The position numbers and the translations under genes were made by a program. Of a stretch of 64,000 nt of DNA, positions 33,255 through 41,529 are shown one piece after another. Where the stretch lies: contig JAVERT010000014.1 in the NCBI GenBank assembly GCA_034006985.1, positions 1-64,000 on the forward strand. Direction: 5' to 3'. The DNA comes from Gudongella sp034006985. Its GTDB lineage: Bacteria > Bacillota > Clostridia > Tissierellales > Tissierellaceae. Under the pieces are notes generated by a model that was given only the letters and a program-made list of their open reading frames with translations, had not been told where the DNA came from and did not search any database. Each line of letters opens with the position of its first letter. The stretch's first letter is position 1.

Positions 33255-34394
33255 ATGATTAATAAGAGATTAGTAATGATACCTGGACCTACTCCGGTAG
33301 TTCGATCAATTCAGGATCAAATGGGAAGAGAAACAGTAGCTTTTGGTGATCCAGGTTTTGTTAAAGATTTCAAGGGAGTAATAGAAGATCTTAAGACTCT
33401 TTTGGGAACTACAGGGGAAGTATTTGTAATTGCAGGATCAGGTACACTTATGATGGAAATGGCTATAGCAAATAGTCTTAAATCAGGGGACAATTTACTT
33501 ATTGTATCTAATGGATTCTTTGGAGATAGATTTAATACTTTTGTTTTAAGCAAAGGAATAAATGTTGATGTAATTAGCGCTGAATGGGGAAAAGTAGTAC
33601 CAGCTAGCGAAATTGAAGCGAAATTAAAAGAAAAAACTTATCAGGCTATAACAGTAACTCACGTGGATACATCTACAGCAGCAGTTGCACCAATTGAAGA
33701 AATTGGGGAAATGATGAAAAAGTTCCCAGAAACATTGTATATTGTTGATGGAGTAGCAGCAACAGCAGGTGAGAAAGAGCATGTTGATGCTATGAATATA
33801 GACATATTATTTACTGGATCGCAAAAAGCTTTTGGAGTAGCTCCAGGACTAGGAATGCTTTGGGCAAGTGAAAAAGCTATGGCAAGAAGAGCTAGCTTAG
33901 GTCCAATCCCAGAATATTATGCTGACTTTGATAGATGGTTGCCTATTATGAAAGATCCTGGCAAATATTTTGCAACACCTGCCGTAAATATGATTTGGGC
34001 ATTACAAGAATCAATAAGAATAATTAAAGAAGAAGGACTAGAAAATAGATATGCAAGACACATAAAAAATGCTAAAGCAATGAGAAGTGCCTTAGAGGCT
34101 ATGGGATTTTCAATATTAGCTGATGAAGCAAATCGTGCAGTTACATTATCATGCGTTTTATATCCAGAAGGATTAGACGATCTTAAATTTAGAACTGTAC
34201 TAGCAGAAGAAGGAGCGCAAGTAGCGGGTGGACTTGCAGCATATGCTGGCAAAATGTTTAGAATGGGTCATATGGGTAATATTGATGATCATGATTTAGT
34301 GTCAGCTACAGCAGCAATAGAGAGAACTCTTTACAGAATGGGTAATGATGTTTTAGGTAAAGGTGTAGAAGCACTTCAAAGAGGATTACTATAA
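33255..34394 (+). CDS. Class V PLP aminotransferase (alanine-glyoxylate / serine-pyruvate type)
   Basis: Cytosolic aminotransferase of 379 residues. It has the N-terminal MIPGPTPV typical of the family, GSGTLMMEMAIAN, the internal-aldimine aspartate segment YIVDGVAATAG, and the PLP lysine in FTGSQKAFGVAPG (about residue 192). The C-terminal FRMGHMGN carries the substrate-binding arginine. Likely donors are alanine or serine with glyoxylate or pyruvate as acceptor; serine-glyoxylate activity cannot be excluded. It has its own promoter and terminator and is probably monocistronic. Confidence 0.9.
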   Translation: MINKRLVMIPGPTPVVRSIQDQMGRETVAFGDPGFVKDFKGVIEDLKTLLGTTGEVFVIAGSGTLMMEMAIANSLKSGDNLLIVSNGFFGDRFNTFVLSKGINVDVISAEWGKVVPASEIEAKLKEKTYQAITVTHVDTSTAAVAPIEEIGEMMKKFPETLYIVDGVAATAGEKEHVDAMNIDILFTGSQKAFGVAPGLGMLWASEKAMARRASLGPIPEYYADFDRWLPIMKDPGKYFATPAVNMIWALQESIRIIKEEGLENRYARHIKNAKAMRSALEAMGFSILADEANRAVTLSCVLYPEGLDDLKFRTVLAEEGAQVAGGLAAYAGKMFRMGHMGNIDDHDLVSATAAIERTLYRMGNDVLGKGVEALQRGLL

Positions 34395-34403
34395 TAATAA
34401 GAG

Positions 34404-34441
34404 TAAAAAGACTTAGATTTTTAAAATCTAAGTCTTTTTTT
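34404..34441 (+). terminator. Terminator after the aminotransferase gene
   Basis: AAAAAGACTTAGATTTT and AAAATCTAAGTCTTTTTT form a near-perfect stem of over 15 bp. The flanking A and T runs make it suitable for both strands. Confidence 0.92.
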
Positions 34442-34487
34442 AAGCATTTATATCTTTTAGTGCTTCTAAACAGGAAAAAGCATTCTA

Positions 34488-34676
34488 TTATCCTCTTACC
34501 ATATTTGATCCACACTTGGGACACTTAATTGAGGTACAGGGAGAAGCCACTACATGTTTAACTCTTTCGCCACATTTTGGACATACGCAATATCCTGCAG
34601 GTCCTGCACCTATTCCGCCACCTCGTCCTAGTCCTTGTCCTCTTCCGGCTGAACCCGTTCCATCTCTTGCTGGCAT
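34488..34676 (-). CDS. Small glycine-rich zinc-ribbon protein
   Basis: A 62-residue protein. The N-terminal half is glycine/arginine-rich (MPARDGTGSAGRGQGLGRGG), like the MPxxDxTGPxGxGPxTGRG leader of small cysteine-rich proteins common in anaerobes. The C-terminal half has two CxxC pairs, CPKCGERVKHV and CTSIKCPKCG, likely binding zinc. Function is unknown. ATG 34676 is chosen because TAGGAGGT lies seven bases upstream; the frame is open upstream but covers the promoter. Confidence 0.8.
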   Translation of the reverse strand: MPARDGTGSAGRGQGLGRGGGIGAGPAGYCVCPKCGERVKHVVASPCTSIKCPKCGSNMVRG

Positions 34677-34722
34677 TTTAAGACCTCCTAAAATAATCTT
34701 ATCTAATTGATAATCTATCTCT

Positions 34723-34751
34723 ATAATAGTCCTATTATGAGCATATGTCAA
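34723..34751 (-). promoter_or_regulatory. Promoter of the zinc-ribbon gene
   Basis: Perfect -35 TTGACA (34751-34746), 17-base spacer, -10 TATTAT (34728-34723), giving a leader of about 40 bases to the ATG at 34676. Confidence 0.85.
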
Positions 34752-35081
34752 TAATGCTTCGCATTTTACTTAAATCCTGTTGATTTTCAATTAATAAAAA
34801 TCTTTTATTTTGAATTATAAATTTTATTTGATTTAAATTTATTTTAAACATAGATATGATAGAGTATGTAGAGGATGAGATATAAAACTGGATAAGAGAA
34901 TATGGGGAATAGTACTAGATGATTTTGTAAAAAACGATACTTATATGGTAGATTATAATATAGATTGAATAATTTTGATAATTATTACATATAAAAATAG
35001 ATATAAAAACAATAGTAATGTTACCTATGTATTCTATATCTATTAGCTTAAAGATACTAAAATTTAAATCTGTCTAAGCTC
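34752..35081. other. AT-rich gene-free interval with one long inverted repeat
   Basis: I find no supported gene here. The only structure is an inverted repeat with perfect 10-bp arms AATAGATATA (34996-35005) and TATATCTATT (35035-35044) around 29 bases, plus short arms AGCTTA/TAAGCT at 35044-35078. These lie just past the stop of the minus-strand cyclo-ligase gene and may end its transcript, though no T run follows. A 25-codon open stretch ending at about 34968 has no ribosome site. Confidence 0.5.
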
Positions 35082-35675
35082 TTAATCCCTTGAATCATAC
35101 AGTCCTTCCGAACAAGGCATTGAACCCTTTTCTGTTATAATCATATCAACGGGTATGTCAAAACTCTCTCGTGGGACTTGTTCAATTATTTGCATTCCAA
35201 ATCCAATGGAAATTTTTGGTACAGTTTTCGAAACATCTAATAAGAATCTATCATAGTAGCCTCCGCCATAACCAACTCTAAATCCGTGGCTATCGAAGAC
35301 AACACCTGGAACTATAATAAGTTCAATTTCTTCTTTTGCAATTGGTCTGATAAATTGTTTTTTTGGAGTGAGGATATTATAGTATCCAATTTCAAGTTCA
35401 TCAAAATCACGTAGTTCTGAAGGTATAAGTTCTCTAGGTTCATGAATAGATACTGGTACAATGATTCTTTTTCCTTCAGTGATAGCTTCTTTTATAAAAT
35501 TATGGGTGTCAACTTCATGACTAAAACTTAAAAAACACATTATTGTCTTTGAATTCTTATAATATGAAGTAGATTTTATTAATTTGTTTATTCTTTCACT
35601 ATAATTTTGTCGTGTCAAAAGCGGTATCTGAGCTCTTTCACTAAGAATTTTTTTACGTAATGTTATTTTATCCAA
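35082..35675 (-). CDS. 5-formyltetrahydrofolate cyclo-ligase
   Basis: Folate enzyme of 197 residues converting 5-formyl-THF to 5,10-methenyl-THF with ATP. It has the N-terminal KITLRKKILSERAQI, the Walker-like region near EIELIIVPGVVFDSHGFRVG, and the family motif GYGGGYYDRFL (about residue 140). Translation starts at TTG 35675, with GAGGTGA upstream; no ATG in the right place exists. It is alone on its strand and divergent from ftsE. Confidence 0.92.
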   Translation of the reverse strand: MDKITLRKKILSERAQIPLLTRQNYSERINKLIKSTSYYKNSKTIMCFLSFSHEVDTHNFIKEAITEGKRIIVPVSIHEPRELIPSELRDFDELEIGYYNILTPKKQFIRPIAKEEIELIIVPGVVFDSHGFRVGYGGGYYDRFLLDVSKTVPKISIGFGMQIIEQVPRESFDIPVDMIITEKGSMPCSEGLYDSRD

Positions 35676-35786
35676 TTTTAATCACCTCAAAGAGTTTATT
35701 TATAATCAATTTTATAATATAATAAACATATTATCATAAATATCTAATAAATAAAAATATAATTTTCTGAAAGTTAAGGTGAGATA

Positions 35787-36482
35787 GTGATTAAAATGAC
35801 AAACATTGCAAAGGAATATCGAAATGGAGTTATTGCTTTGTATGATATAAATATTGATATACATAAGGGAGAATTTGTTTTTCTAGTTGGTTCTAGTGGA
35901 GCCGGTAAATCTACTCTTATAAAGCTTATATTAAAAGAAGAAGGAATTACAAGAGGAAAGTTAATTTTGGATGATATGGATATTACAAGAGTACCCAATC
36001 GTAGAATTCCATACATTAGAAGAAAGGTAGGAGTTGTTTTTCAAGATTTTAGGCTTTTGCCGAATAAAACTGTTTATGAGAATGTTGCGTTTGCTATGGA
36101 GATAATTGGTGCAAGGCCAAGAGAGATAAGGCGAAGAGTACCTACTATTTTAAGTATGGTTAGTCTAAGCAAAAAAGCTTCTAGTTTTCCTGATCAGTTA
36201 TCTGGAGGGGAACAACAAAGAGTTTCAATTGCTAGATCAATAGTAAATAATCCACCTGTATTAATTGCAGATGAGCCGACAGGTAATCTAGATCCAGATA
36301 CAGCGGCAGAAATTATGAGAGTTTTAATGGATATAAATAATAGAGGGACTACTATTATAATGGCAACTCATGCAAAAGAGATAGTCAACACTATGAAAAA
36401 AAGAGTTATCGCCCTTGAAAATGGAAGAATGGTACGAGATGAAGAGAAGGGTGGTTATAGCATTGAAATTCCGAATCTTTAA
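35787..36482 (+). CDS. ftsE: Cell-division ATP-binding protein FtsE
   Basis: ABC-type ATPase of 231 residues, the exact family length. It has Walker A GSSGAGKST, the FtsE phrase KVGVVFQDFRLLPNKTVYENVAFAME, signature LSGGEQQRVSIARS and Walker B VLIADEPTGNLDP. With FtsX it couples ATP hydrolysis to a cell-wall hydrolase at the septum. The start is GTG 35787: MIKMTNIAKEYRNG then aligns with the N-terminus of Bacillus FtsE, and AAGGTGAG lies upstream. ftsX overlaps its end by 20 bases. Confidence 0.95.
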   Translation: MIKMTNIAKEYRNGVIALYDINIDIHKGEFVFLVGSSGAGKSTLIKLILKEEGITRGKLILDDMDITRVPNRRIPYIRRKVGVVFQDFRLLPNKTVYENVAFAMEIIGARPREIRRRVPTILSMVSLSKKASSFPDQLSGGEQQRVSIARSIVNNPPVLIADEPTGNLDPDTAAEIMRVLMDINNRGTTIIMATHAKEIVNTMKKRVIALENGRMVRDEEKGGYSIEIPNL

Positions 36483-37359
36483 GAATATCATAAAACAGGG
36501 ATTTCAGAGTATGTGGCGTAACCGGGGAATGGGGTTAGCTTCAGTAACCAGCATTTCAGCTGTTCTGATGATTCTTGGAGTTGTTTTAATTCTTATTTTA
36601 AGCATTAATAATGCAGTGTTAGATACAAAGTTAAAGTTTGATGAAATAGAAGTATTTCTGGAAGATGATTTATCTAGTGAAGTACTTGATAGTATCGAGG
36701 ATTCTGTAAAAGGCTATCCAGGAGTAATTTCAATTATGTTTCGTTCAAAAGAACAGGCACTTCAGATTATGAAAGAGGATTGGGCTGATGAAGGTTATCT
36801 ATTAGAAGGTCTTGAAGAAAATCCATTGCCTGATTCATATATTATTAAGGTAAATGATATAGTTCTTGCTGATAAACTAGTAAATAACGTAAAAGCACTT
36901 GACGGCATCGAAGAAGTGAAATATTATAAAGATGTAATAGATAAATTGTTGATTTTTGCTGGATATATTCAATTTGCGGGAATTGCAATAATTGGAATAT
37001 TAGTTTTCGTGTCAATATTTATTATTTCTAATACAATAAAAGTAGCAGTTTCAGCTAGGAGAAGAGAGATTAATATAATGAAGTATGTAGGTGCTACAAA
37101 TGGCTATATTAGAGGACCTTTTATTATGGAAGGTTTATTGTTTGGGGTAATAGGAGCTATAATAGCTATAGTAGTAGTGTATTTTGGGTATGATTATTTC
37201 TTTAACTCAATGAATGAAAAATTATATGCTATATTTACATTTTATTTAGTAGATCCAAAGATCATATTTGCCGATATTGCAATTATATTTGGAACAATAG
37301 GTGCAGGGATAGGAGCACTTGGTAGTATGATTTCCTTAAAAAGATTTTTAAATGTATAG
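36463..37359 (+). CDS. ftsX: Cell-division membrane protein FtsX
   Basis: Membrane partner of FtsE, 298 residues, four membrane segments with a large extracytoplasmic domain (about residues 50-160) that contacts the hydrolase. It has the N-terminal signature KQGFQSMWRNRGMGLASV and the C-terminal ISARRREINIMKYVGATNGYI-type region of the MacB/FtsX permease family. TTG 36463 is chosen: it gives MKFRIFKNIIKQGF like other FtsX proteins, and AGAAGGGTGG precedes it. It overlaps ftsE. Confidence 0.93.
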   Translation: MKFRIFKNIIKQGFQSMWRNRGMGLASVTSISAVLMILGVVLILILSINNAVLDTKLKFDEIEVFLEDDLSSEVLDSIEDSVKGYPGVISIMFRSKEQALQIMKEDWADEGYLLEGLEENPLPDSYIIKVNDIVLADKLVNNVKALDGIEEVKYYKDVIDKLLIFAGYIQFAGIAIIGILVFVSIFIISNTIKVAVSARRREINIMKYVGATNGYIRGPFIMEGLLFGVIGAIIAIVVVYFGYDYFFNSMNEKLYAIFTFYLVDPKIIFADIAIIFGTIGAGIGALGSMISLKRFLNV

Positions 37360-37369
37360 GAGGTTGCAT

Positions 37370-38506
37370 ATGAAAAAAAGAAGACTATTAGTTTTAGCGA
37401 TAGCTTTTATACTTGTTTTTTCAACAGTTTTACAAGTATATGGAGATAGCATTAGTGATTTAAAAAATCAACAACAAAAAATACAATCTCAAATTGAAAA
37501 TACTAAAAAAGAAATACAAGCTATGCAAAATACATCTAAAGACGTTGATAATCAAATTAAGGAAATTGACTTAAGGGTTGCAAATGCAGCTTCGGAAATT
37601 GAAAATGTTGAAAACGAGTTGGGAATAATTAATCTTGAAATAGAGGATACACTGATTGAACTTGATGAAGCGGAAGTTAATATAGAAGGAAAGATAGACA
37701 CTTTTAACGATAGACTTCGAGTAATGTATAAAAATGGGAATGCAGGTTACCTAGAAGTTTTACTTTCAGCTACTAATATCAAAGATTTCCTTTCAAGACA
37801 AGAAATGATCGAGTCAATCGCAGAATATGATAAAGAATTAATTAAATATATGAAAGAACAAAGGGATATAATACAAGAGAACAAAGTTGAACTTGAGGCT
37901 AAAAGAGCTTCTGTTGAAGTTGCTAAATCGAAGCTTCAGGCTAGAAAAAGAGAACTTGAAAAAGTTAGTCGAGAAAAAGAAGAGTTGATGGGAAGACTTT
38001 CTGAAGATATTAAAGAATTCGAAAAAGAATATGATAAATTAAACGATTATGCTAAAGATATTGAGTCTAAAATTGTTAAGTTACAGAAAAATACGGGACC
38101 ATATTCTGGAGGTAAAATGGATTGGCCAGTTGTAGGTCATACCAGAATAAGTTCTCCATTTGGATATAGGATTCATCCAATTTTTAAAGTCAAAAAGCTT
38201 CACACTGGTATAGATATCCCAGCACCAACTGGTACTCCTGTTTCATCAGCGGCAGCAGGTACTGTTATTTATTGTGATTGGCTTGGCGGTTATGGGAAAG
38301 CAGTAATGTTAGACCATGGAGGTGGAATTGTAACTTTATATGCACATAATTCAGCATTTGTTGTATCTGAAGGACAAACTGTATCAAGAGGACAAACTAT
38401 TTCCAAAGCAGGGAGTACTGGGAATTCTACTGGTCCACATTTGCATTTTGAGGTTAGAAAGAATGGTTCATATGTTGATCCAATGCCTTGGTTAAGCGGA
38501 AACTAA
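37370..38506 (+). CDS. PcsB-like murein hydrolase, coiled coil plus LytM/M23 domain
   Basis: Secreted protein of 378 residues. It has a signal peptide (about 1-25, ending VYGDS), a long coiled-coil region (about 27-245) and a C-terminal M23 metallopeptidase domain with the zinc ligands in HTGIDIPAPTGTPV and GPHLHFEV, both HxxxD and HxH present, so catalysis is likely. The coiled coil is the part that FtsX activates in PcsB and EnvC systems; position straight after ftsEX supports this. ATG 37370 follows AGGAGG; the in-frame ATG 37352 is upstream of it. Confidence 0.9.
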   Translation: MKKRRLLVLAIAFILVFSTVLQVYGDSISDLKNQQQKIQSQIENTKKEIQAMQNTSKDVDNQIKEIDLRVANAASEIENVENELGIINLEIEDTLIELDEAEVNIEGKIDTFNDRLRVMYKNGNAGYLEVLLSATNIKDFLSRQEMIESIAEYDKELIKYMKEQRDIIQENKVELEAKRASVEVAKSKLQARKRELEKVSREKEELMGRLSEDIKEFEKEYDKLNDYAKDIESKIVKLQKNTGPYSGGKMDWPVVGHTRISSPFGYRIHPIFKVKKLHTGIDIPAPTGTPVSSAAAGTVIYCDWLGGYGKAVMLDHGGGIVTLYAHNSAFVVSEGQTVSRGQTISKAGSTGNSTGPHLHFEVRKNGSYVDPMPWLSGN

Positions 38507-38510
38507 AACT

Positions 38511-38532
38511 AGGAGAGTAATCTCCTTTTTTT
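38511..38532 (+). terminator. Short terminator between the M23 hydrolase and ctpA genes
   Basis: GGAGA and TCTCC form a five-bp stem with a GTAA loop and a run of seven T. The stem is short, so read-through into ctpA is possible. Confidence 0.65.
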
Positions 38533-38573
38533 ATTTTGTATTTAGAGAATTGATGGAGAGGTTAGGTGTGAAG

Positions 38574-39794
38574 ATGTCAAAGAAAAAGATAGTAGTTTTA
38601 TTTGTTGTTCTATTATTACTTACAAATGGGATAACATTTGCCGCTACAAATATTGTTGGATTAAGTATGGGGTCAAAAGTAGTTTTAAATAAGGTTGATT
38701 ATGAAGAATTGTCAGAGCTGTATAAAGAAAATTCAAAAATAATGATGGTAAAAGACGTTATAGATGAGCTTTATCTGAGAGAAGTTAATGAAGAGGATTT
38801 ATTTGAAGGGCAGATAAAGGGAATGGTAAATGCTTTAGATGATCCATATTCGATTTATATGACTAAAAGCGAATTTGAGAGTTTTAATGTTTCTACAGAA
38901 GGTGTATACGGTGGGATTGGAGTTATTGTAACACCGGGAGAAGACAATCTGATTACTGTAGTTTCTCCTATTGAAGATACTCCTGGTGAAAGAGCAGGAA
39001 TTAAAACAGGTGATAAAATCTTAAAGGTAAATGATGAAGAATTTTTCGCTGATAATATGGATGAAGCTGTATCAATAATGCGGGGAGAACCAGAAACAGA
39101 TGTTATACTCACAATTATGAGAAAAGACAAAGATGGAGTAATGGATACCTTTGAAGTTAGTATTACTAGAGAGATAATTAGGTTGGTATCTGTAAAAGCA
39201 GGAATTGTGGATGGTAATCTTGGATATATTAGATTAACATCTTTTGATACAATCACTGCGGATGACTTTAGCAAAAATTTAAAAGAGCTTGAATTAGAGG
39301 GAGCAAAAGGCCTTATTATTGATGTTAGAGGTAATCCAGGTGGACTATTAAATATAAGCGTGGATATAGCCGATGCACTTCTTGGAGAATCCACAGTTGT
39401 ATATACTGAAGATAAGAATGGGAAAAGAGAATACGAAAAATCTGATAAGGCTCAAACAGAGCTCCCATTAGTACTTTTAGTAGATGGTGGTAGCGCAAGT
39501 GCTTCAGAGATATTAGCTGGAGCAATAAAAGATAATAATAGAGGTTTATTAATTGGGACTACGACATTTGGTAAAGGGGTAGTTCAAAGAATTAAGAATT
39601 TACCCGATGGTTCAGGAGTGAAAATTACTACATCAGAGTATTTTTCACCAAATGGAGTTAATATTCATGGAATTGGGATAGATCCAGATGTAGAGGTAGA
39701 GCTGAATGAAGATGTTGAAAACATTGGGATGGATTATTTGGAACAAGATAATCAACTTCAAAAGGCAATTGAGGTATTAAGAGAGGAAATTTAA
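38574..39794 (+). CDS. C-terminal processing protease CtpA, S41 family
   Basis: Exported protease of 406 residues with an N-terminal membrane anchor or signal (KIVVLFVVLLLLTNGITFA). A PDZ domain lies at about 105-190 (YGGIGVIVTPGEDNLITV, GIKTGDKILKVND). The S41 domain has RGNPGGLL and the catalytic Ser in DGGSASASEILAGA with the Lys in TTFGKGVVQ. In Bacillus, CtpB-type proteins act in envelope processing. ATG 38574 follows AGGTGTGAA; the frame opens at 38550. It sits in the cell-division cluster. Confidence 0.92.
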   Translation: MSKKKIVVLFVVLLLLTNGITFAATNIVGLSMGSKVVLNKVDYEELSELYKENSKIMMVKDVIDELYLREVNEEDLFEGQIKGMVNALDDPYSIYMTKSEFESFNVSTEGVYGGIGVIVTPGEDNLITVVSPIEDTPGERAGIKTGDKILKVNDEEFFADNMDEAVSIMRGEPETDVILTIMRKDKDGVMDTFEVSITREIIRLVSVKAGIVDGNLGYIRLTSFDTITADDFSKNLKELELEGAKGLIIDVRGNPGGLLNISVDIADALLGESTVVYTEDKNGKREYEKSDKAQTELPLVLLVDGGSASASEILAGAIKDNNRGLLIGTTTFGKGVVQRIKNLPDGSGVKITTSEYFSPNGVNIHGIGIDPDVEVELNEDVENIGMDYLEQDNQLQKAIEVLREEI

Positions 39795-39795
39795 A

Positions 39796-39823
39796 GAGAT
39801 AGCTATTTAGCTATCTCCTTTTT
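39796..39823. terminator. Terminator between convergent ctpA and lipoprotein genes
   Basis: GAGATAGCTA and TAGCTATCTC form a perfect 10-bp stem with a two-base centre, followed by CTTTTT. It overlaps the last codons of the convergent minus-strand gene (stop at 39813-39811). Confidence 0.85.
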
Positions 39824-41397
39824 AAATCATTTGTAGGAATTGAAAATATAATCTTAGGTGAATTTTCTTCATATGGAATGGATAGATTTAGATATACTAG
39901 TTCAGAATTCTTGTGATAAAATGATTTCGCTGAATTTATATTACCAATAGTTTGGAGTTCTTTAGTATCAAGATTTAGTATAGAATTATGATAGCAACTA
40001 TTTCCAGCAGATGATTCTGTAATATATAGTTCATCAGGAGAGATTACATTAAAAGAGCTAATTGTGTTTAAAATTGTAAATTCATCTTTTAATGTTTTTA
40101 AACTAAATATATGGAGAGATTCCGAGTCAGAATACTCAGCTTTTTCTATATAAGCTCCATAGTTTTTATTAATTATAGTGGGTGAATATCCATTAGCTAT
40201 AAACACAAATCCATTTTCTTGATCCCATAATTTGATTTTATTATTTTTAGTGTTATCTATATACTCAGAGAGAAGTATGGTATCTTCAAACTGACTAAAA
40301 TTAGAAATATCAAATACAGCAGTTAAGGCTGTTCTAATGGTATTTTCTTTTGTATCATATAGAAAGATATTAGATTGATTGTTTTGGAATGAAGTTAATA
40401 TTGAAAGCTCGCTAGTACTTTTCCAATCAATTTGTTCGGGCATTTGATTTTCTTCTAATACAATTTTAGTAACTCGTTTATCAGATAATTCAAGAATATA
40501 GGGACTAGAATAATTACCATTTTTTTCAATAAACGCAATAGCTAAACCATCAGGTCTAAATTTTGCAGAAATAATATCGGATTGAGTAGTATATATTTTT
40601 GTTTTTGTACTGTCTAAAAAATCATATAACCATATTTCAGTTGTTAAGGATAGATTATCAATTATATTTTTACTATAAAGAAATCCATAGTTTTGATCAG
40701 AGGCAAGTACTTCACCTTCATCAACCAATGAAGATATCAAACTTTTTTTTGACATAATAACTTGTCCTGTTTCACTATCTACTAATAATTCTAAATCGAT
40801 AATAGGGTTTTCTATGTTTTGAATATCAAAGATATTTTCAAAGTTGATTTCCCAAAGAATTGAATCATCTTTTTCAACTAAACTTATATCAGGATAAGAA
40901 TCTGTAGATATTTTAAAATCTGCTTGAACTTTATTTAAAACATCAACTATACCATAATTAATTTCAACAGGTTCATAGTTTTCATTTATAATATTAAATT
41001 CTAGCTTATCTAATTCTTTGCTATCCAATTTTGTGAGTAAAATAGAAATTTGGGGTATAACTAACTTTGCAGATGAATATGAACTATTTATGATGCTTAT
41101 ATTTACAACATTATCAACTAGAGTTATATCAGAGACTTCCATACCTGAGCTTTTAACTAATCCAGGGGTAATTAAGATTCTAGTCTCATCTAGCTTTGTT
41201 ACCAGTTCAACTTTTGGATTAGTGTTTTGATAGCCTTTTGAAAGCAAAACTTTTTCAACAAGAAATTCGAAATCATTTTCTGAATATGTTGAGGCATTAA
41301 TATCAATTTTAGTTAAAAAAGGTAAGTCTCCTAAAGAACAGCCAGATAAAAGGAGTGCCATTATAAATACTATGAATAATAAAAATCTTTTTTTCAT
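39811..41397 (-). CDS. Putative beta-propeller-like lipoprotein
   Basis: A 528-residue lipoprotein (lipobox LSGC, Cys at residue 20). An N-terminal domain (about 30-215) of alternating strands is followed by repeats in the style of TolB/WD propellers (EIWLYDFLDSTKTKIYTT, SAKFRPDGLAIAFIEK, NIFLYDTKENTIRTAL). I do not recognise a family. It is expected on the outer membrane face. It lies alone between convergent ctpA and divergent uvrB, so context gives no function. Confidence 0.75.
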   Translation of the reverse strand: MKKRFLLFIVFIMALLLSGCSLGDLPFLTKIDINASTYSENDFEFLVEKVLLSKGYQNTNPKVELVTKLDETRILITPGLVKSSGMEVSDITLVDNVVNISIINSSYSSAKLVIPQISILLTKLDSKELDKLEFNIINENYEPVEINYGIVDVLNKVQADFKISTDSYPDISLVEKDDSILWEINFENIFDIQNIENPIIDLELLVDSETGQVIMSKKSLISSLVDEGEVLASDQNYGFLYSKNIIDNLSLTTEIWLYDFLDSTKTKIYTTQSDIISAKFRPDGLAIAFIEKNGNYSSPYILELSDKRVTKIVLEENQMPEQIDWKSTSELSILTSFQNNQSNIFLYDTKENTIRTALTAVFDISNFSQFEDTILLSEYIDNTKNNKIKLWDQENGFVFIANGYSPTIINKNYGAYIEKAEYSDSESLHIFSLKTLKDEFTILNTISSFNVISPDELYITESSAGNSCYHNSILNLDTKELQTIGNINSAKSFYHKNSELVYLNLSIPYEENSPKIIFSIPTNDLKRR

Positions 41398-41472
41398 ATC
41401 TTAATATCGCCTCCTTTTATCAATTTTACCTTATTGAAGTGGTTTCTACAAGTAAATAAATGGAGTGGATTT

Positions 41473-41513
41473 TTGATAAGAAAAAGTATACTATATAAAT
41501 AGAACAAGTGTTC
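41473..41513 (+). promoter_or_regulatory. uvrB promoter region with LexA operator
   Basis: GAACAAGTGTTC at 41502-41513 is a perfect GAAC-N4-GTTC LexA core lying 16 bases before the uvrB start. A TATAAA at 41494-41499 just before it can be the -10, which would put the operator on the transcription start. The -35 is less clear (TTGATA at 41473-41478, spacing 15). This predicts SOS control of the uvrB-uvrA-SRAP operon. Confidence 0.8.
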
Positions 41514-41529
41514 AGAAAGAAGGGCGAAT

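Noticed and set aside
34516..34710. Proline-rich 64-codon frame on the plus strand
   Set aside because: It is the antisense shadow of the glycine-rich zinc-ribbon gene, which has a promoter and ribosome site.
34862..34968. Short plus-strand frame (about 25 codons) in the gap before the cyclo-ligase gene
   Set aside because: No ribosome site, no start codon in place and no recognisable similarity; AT-rich chance frame is more likely.
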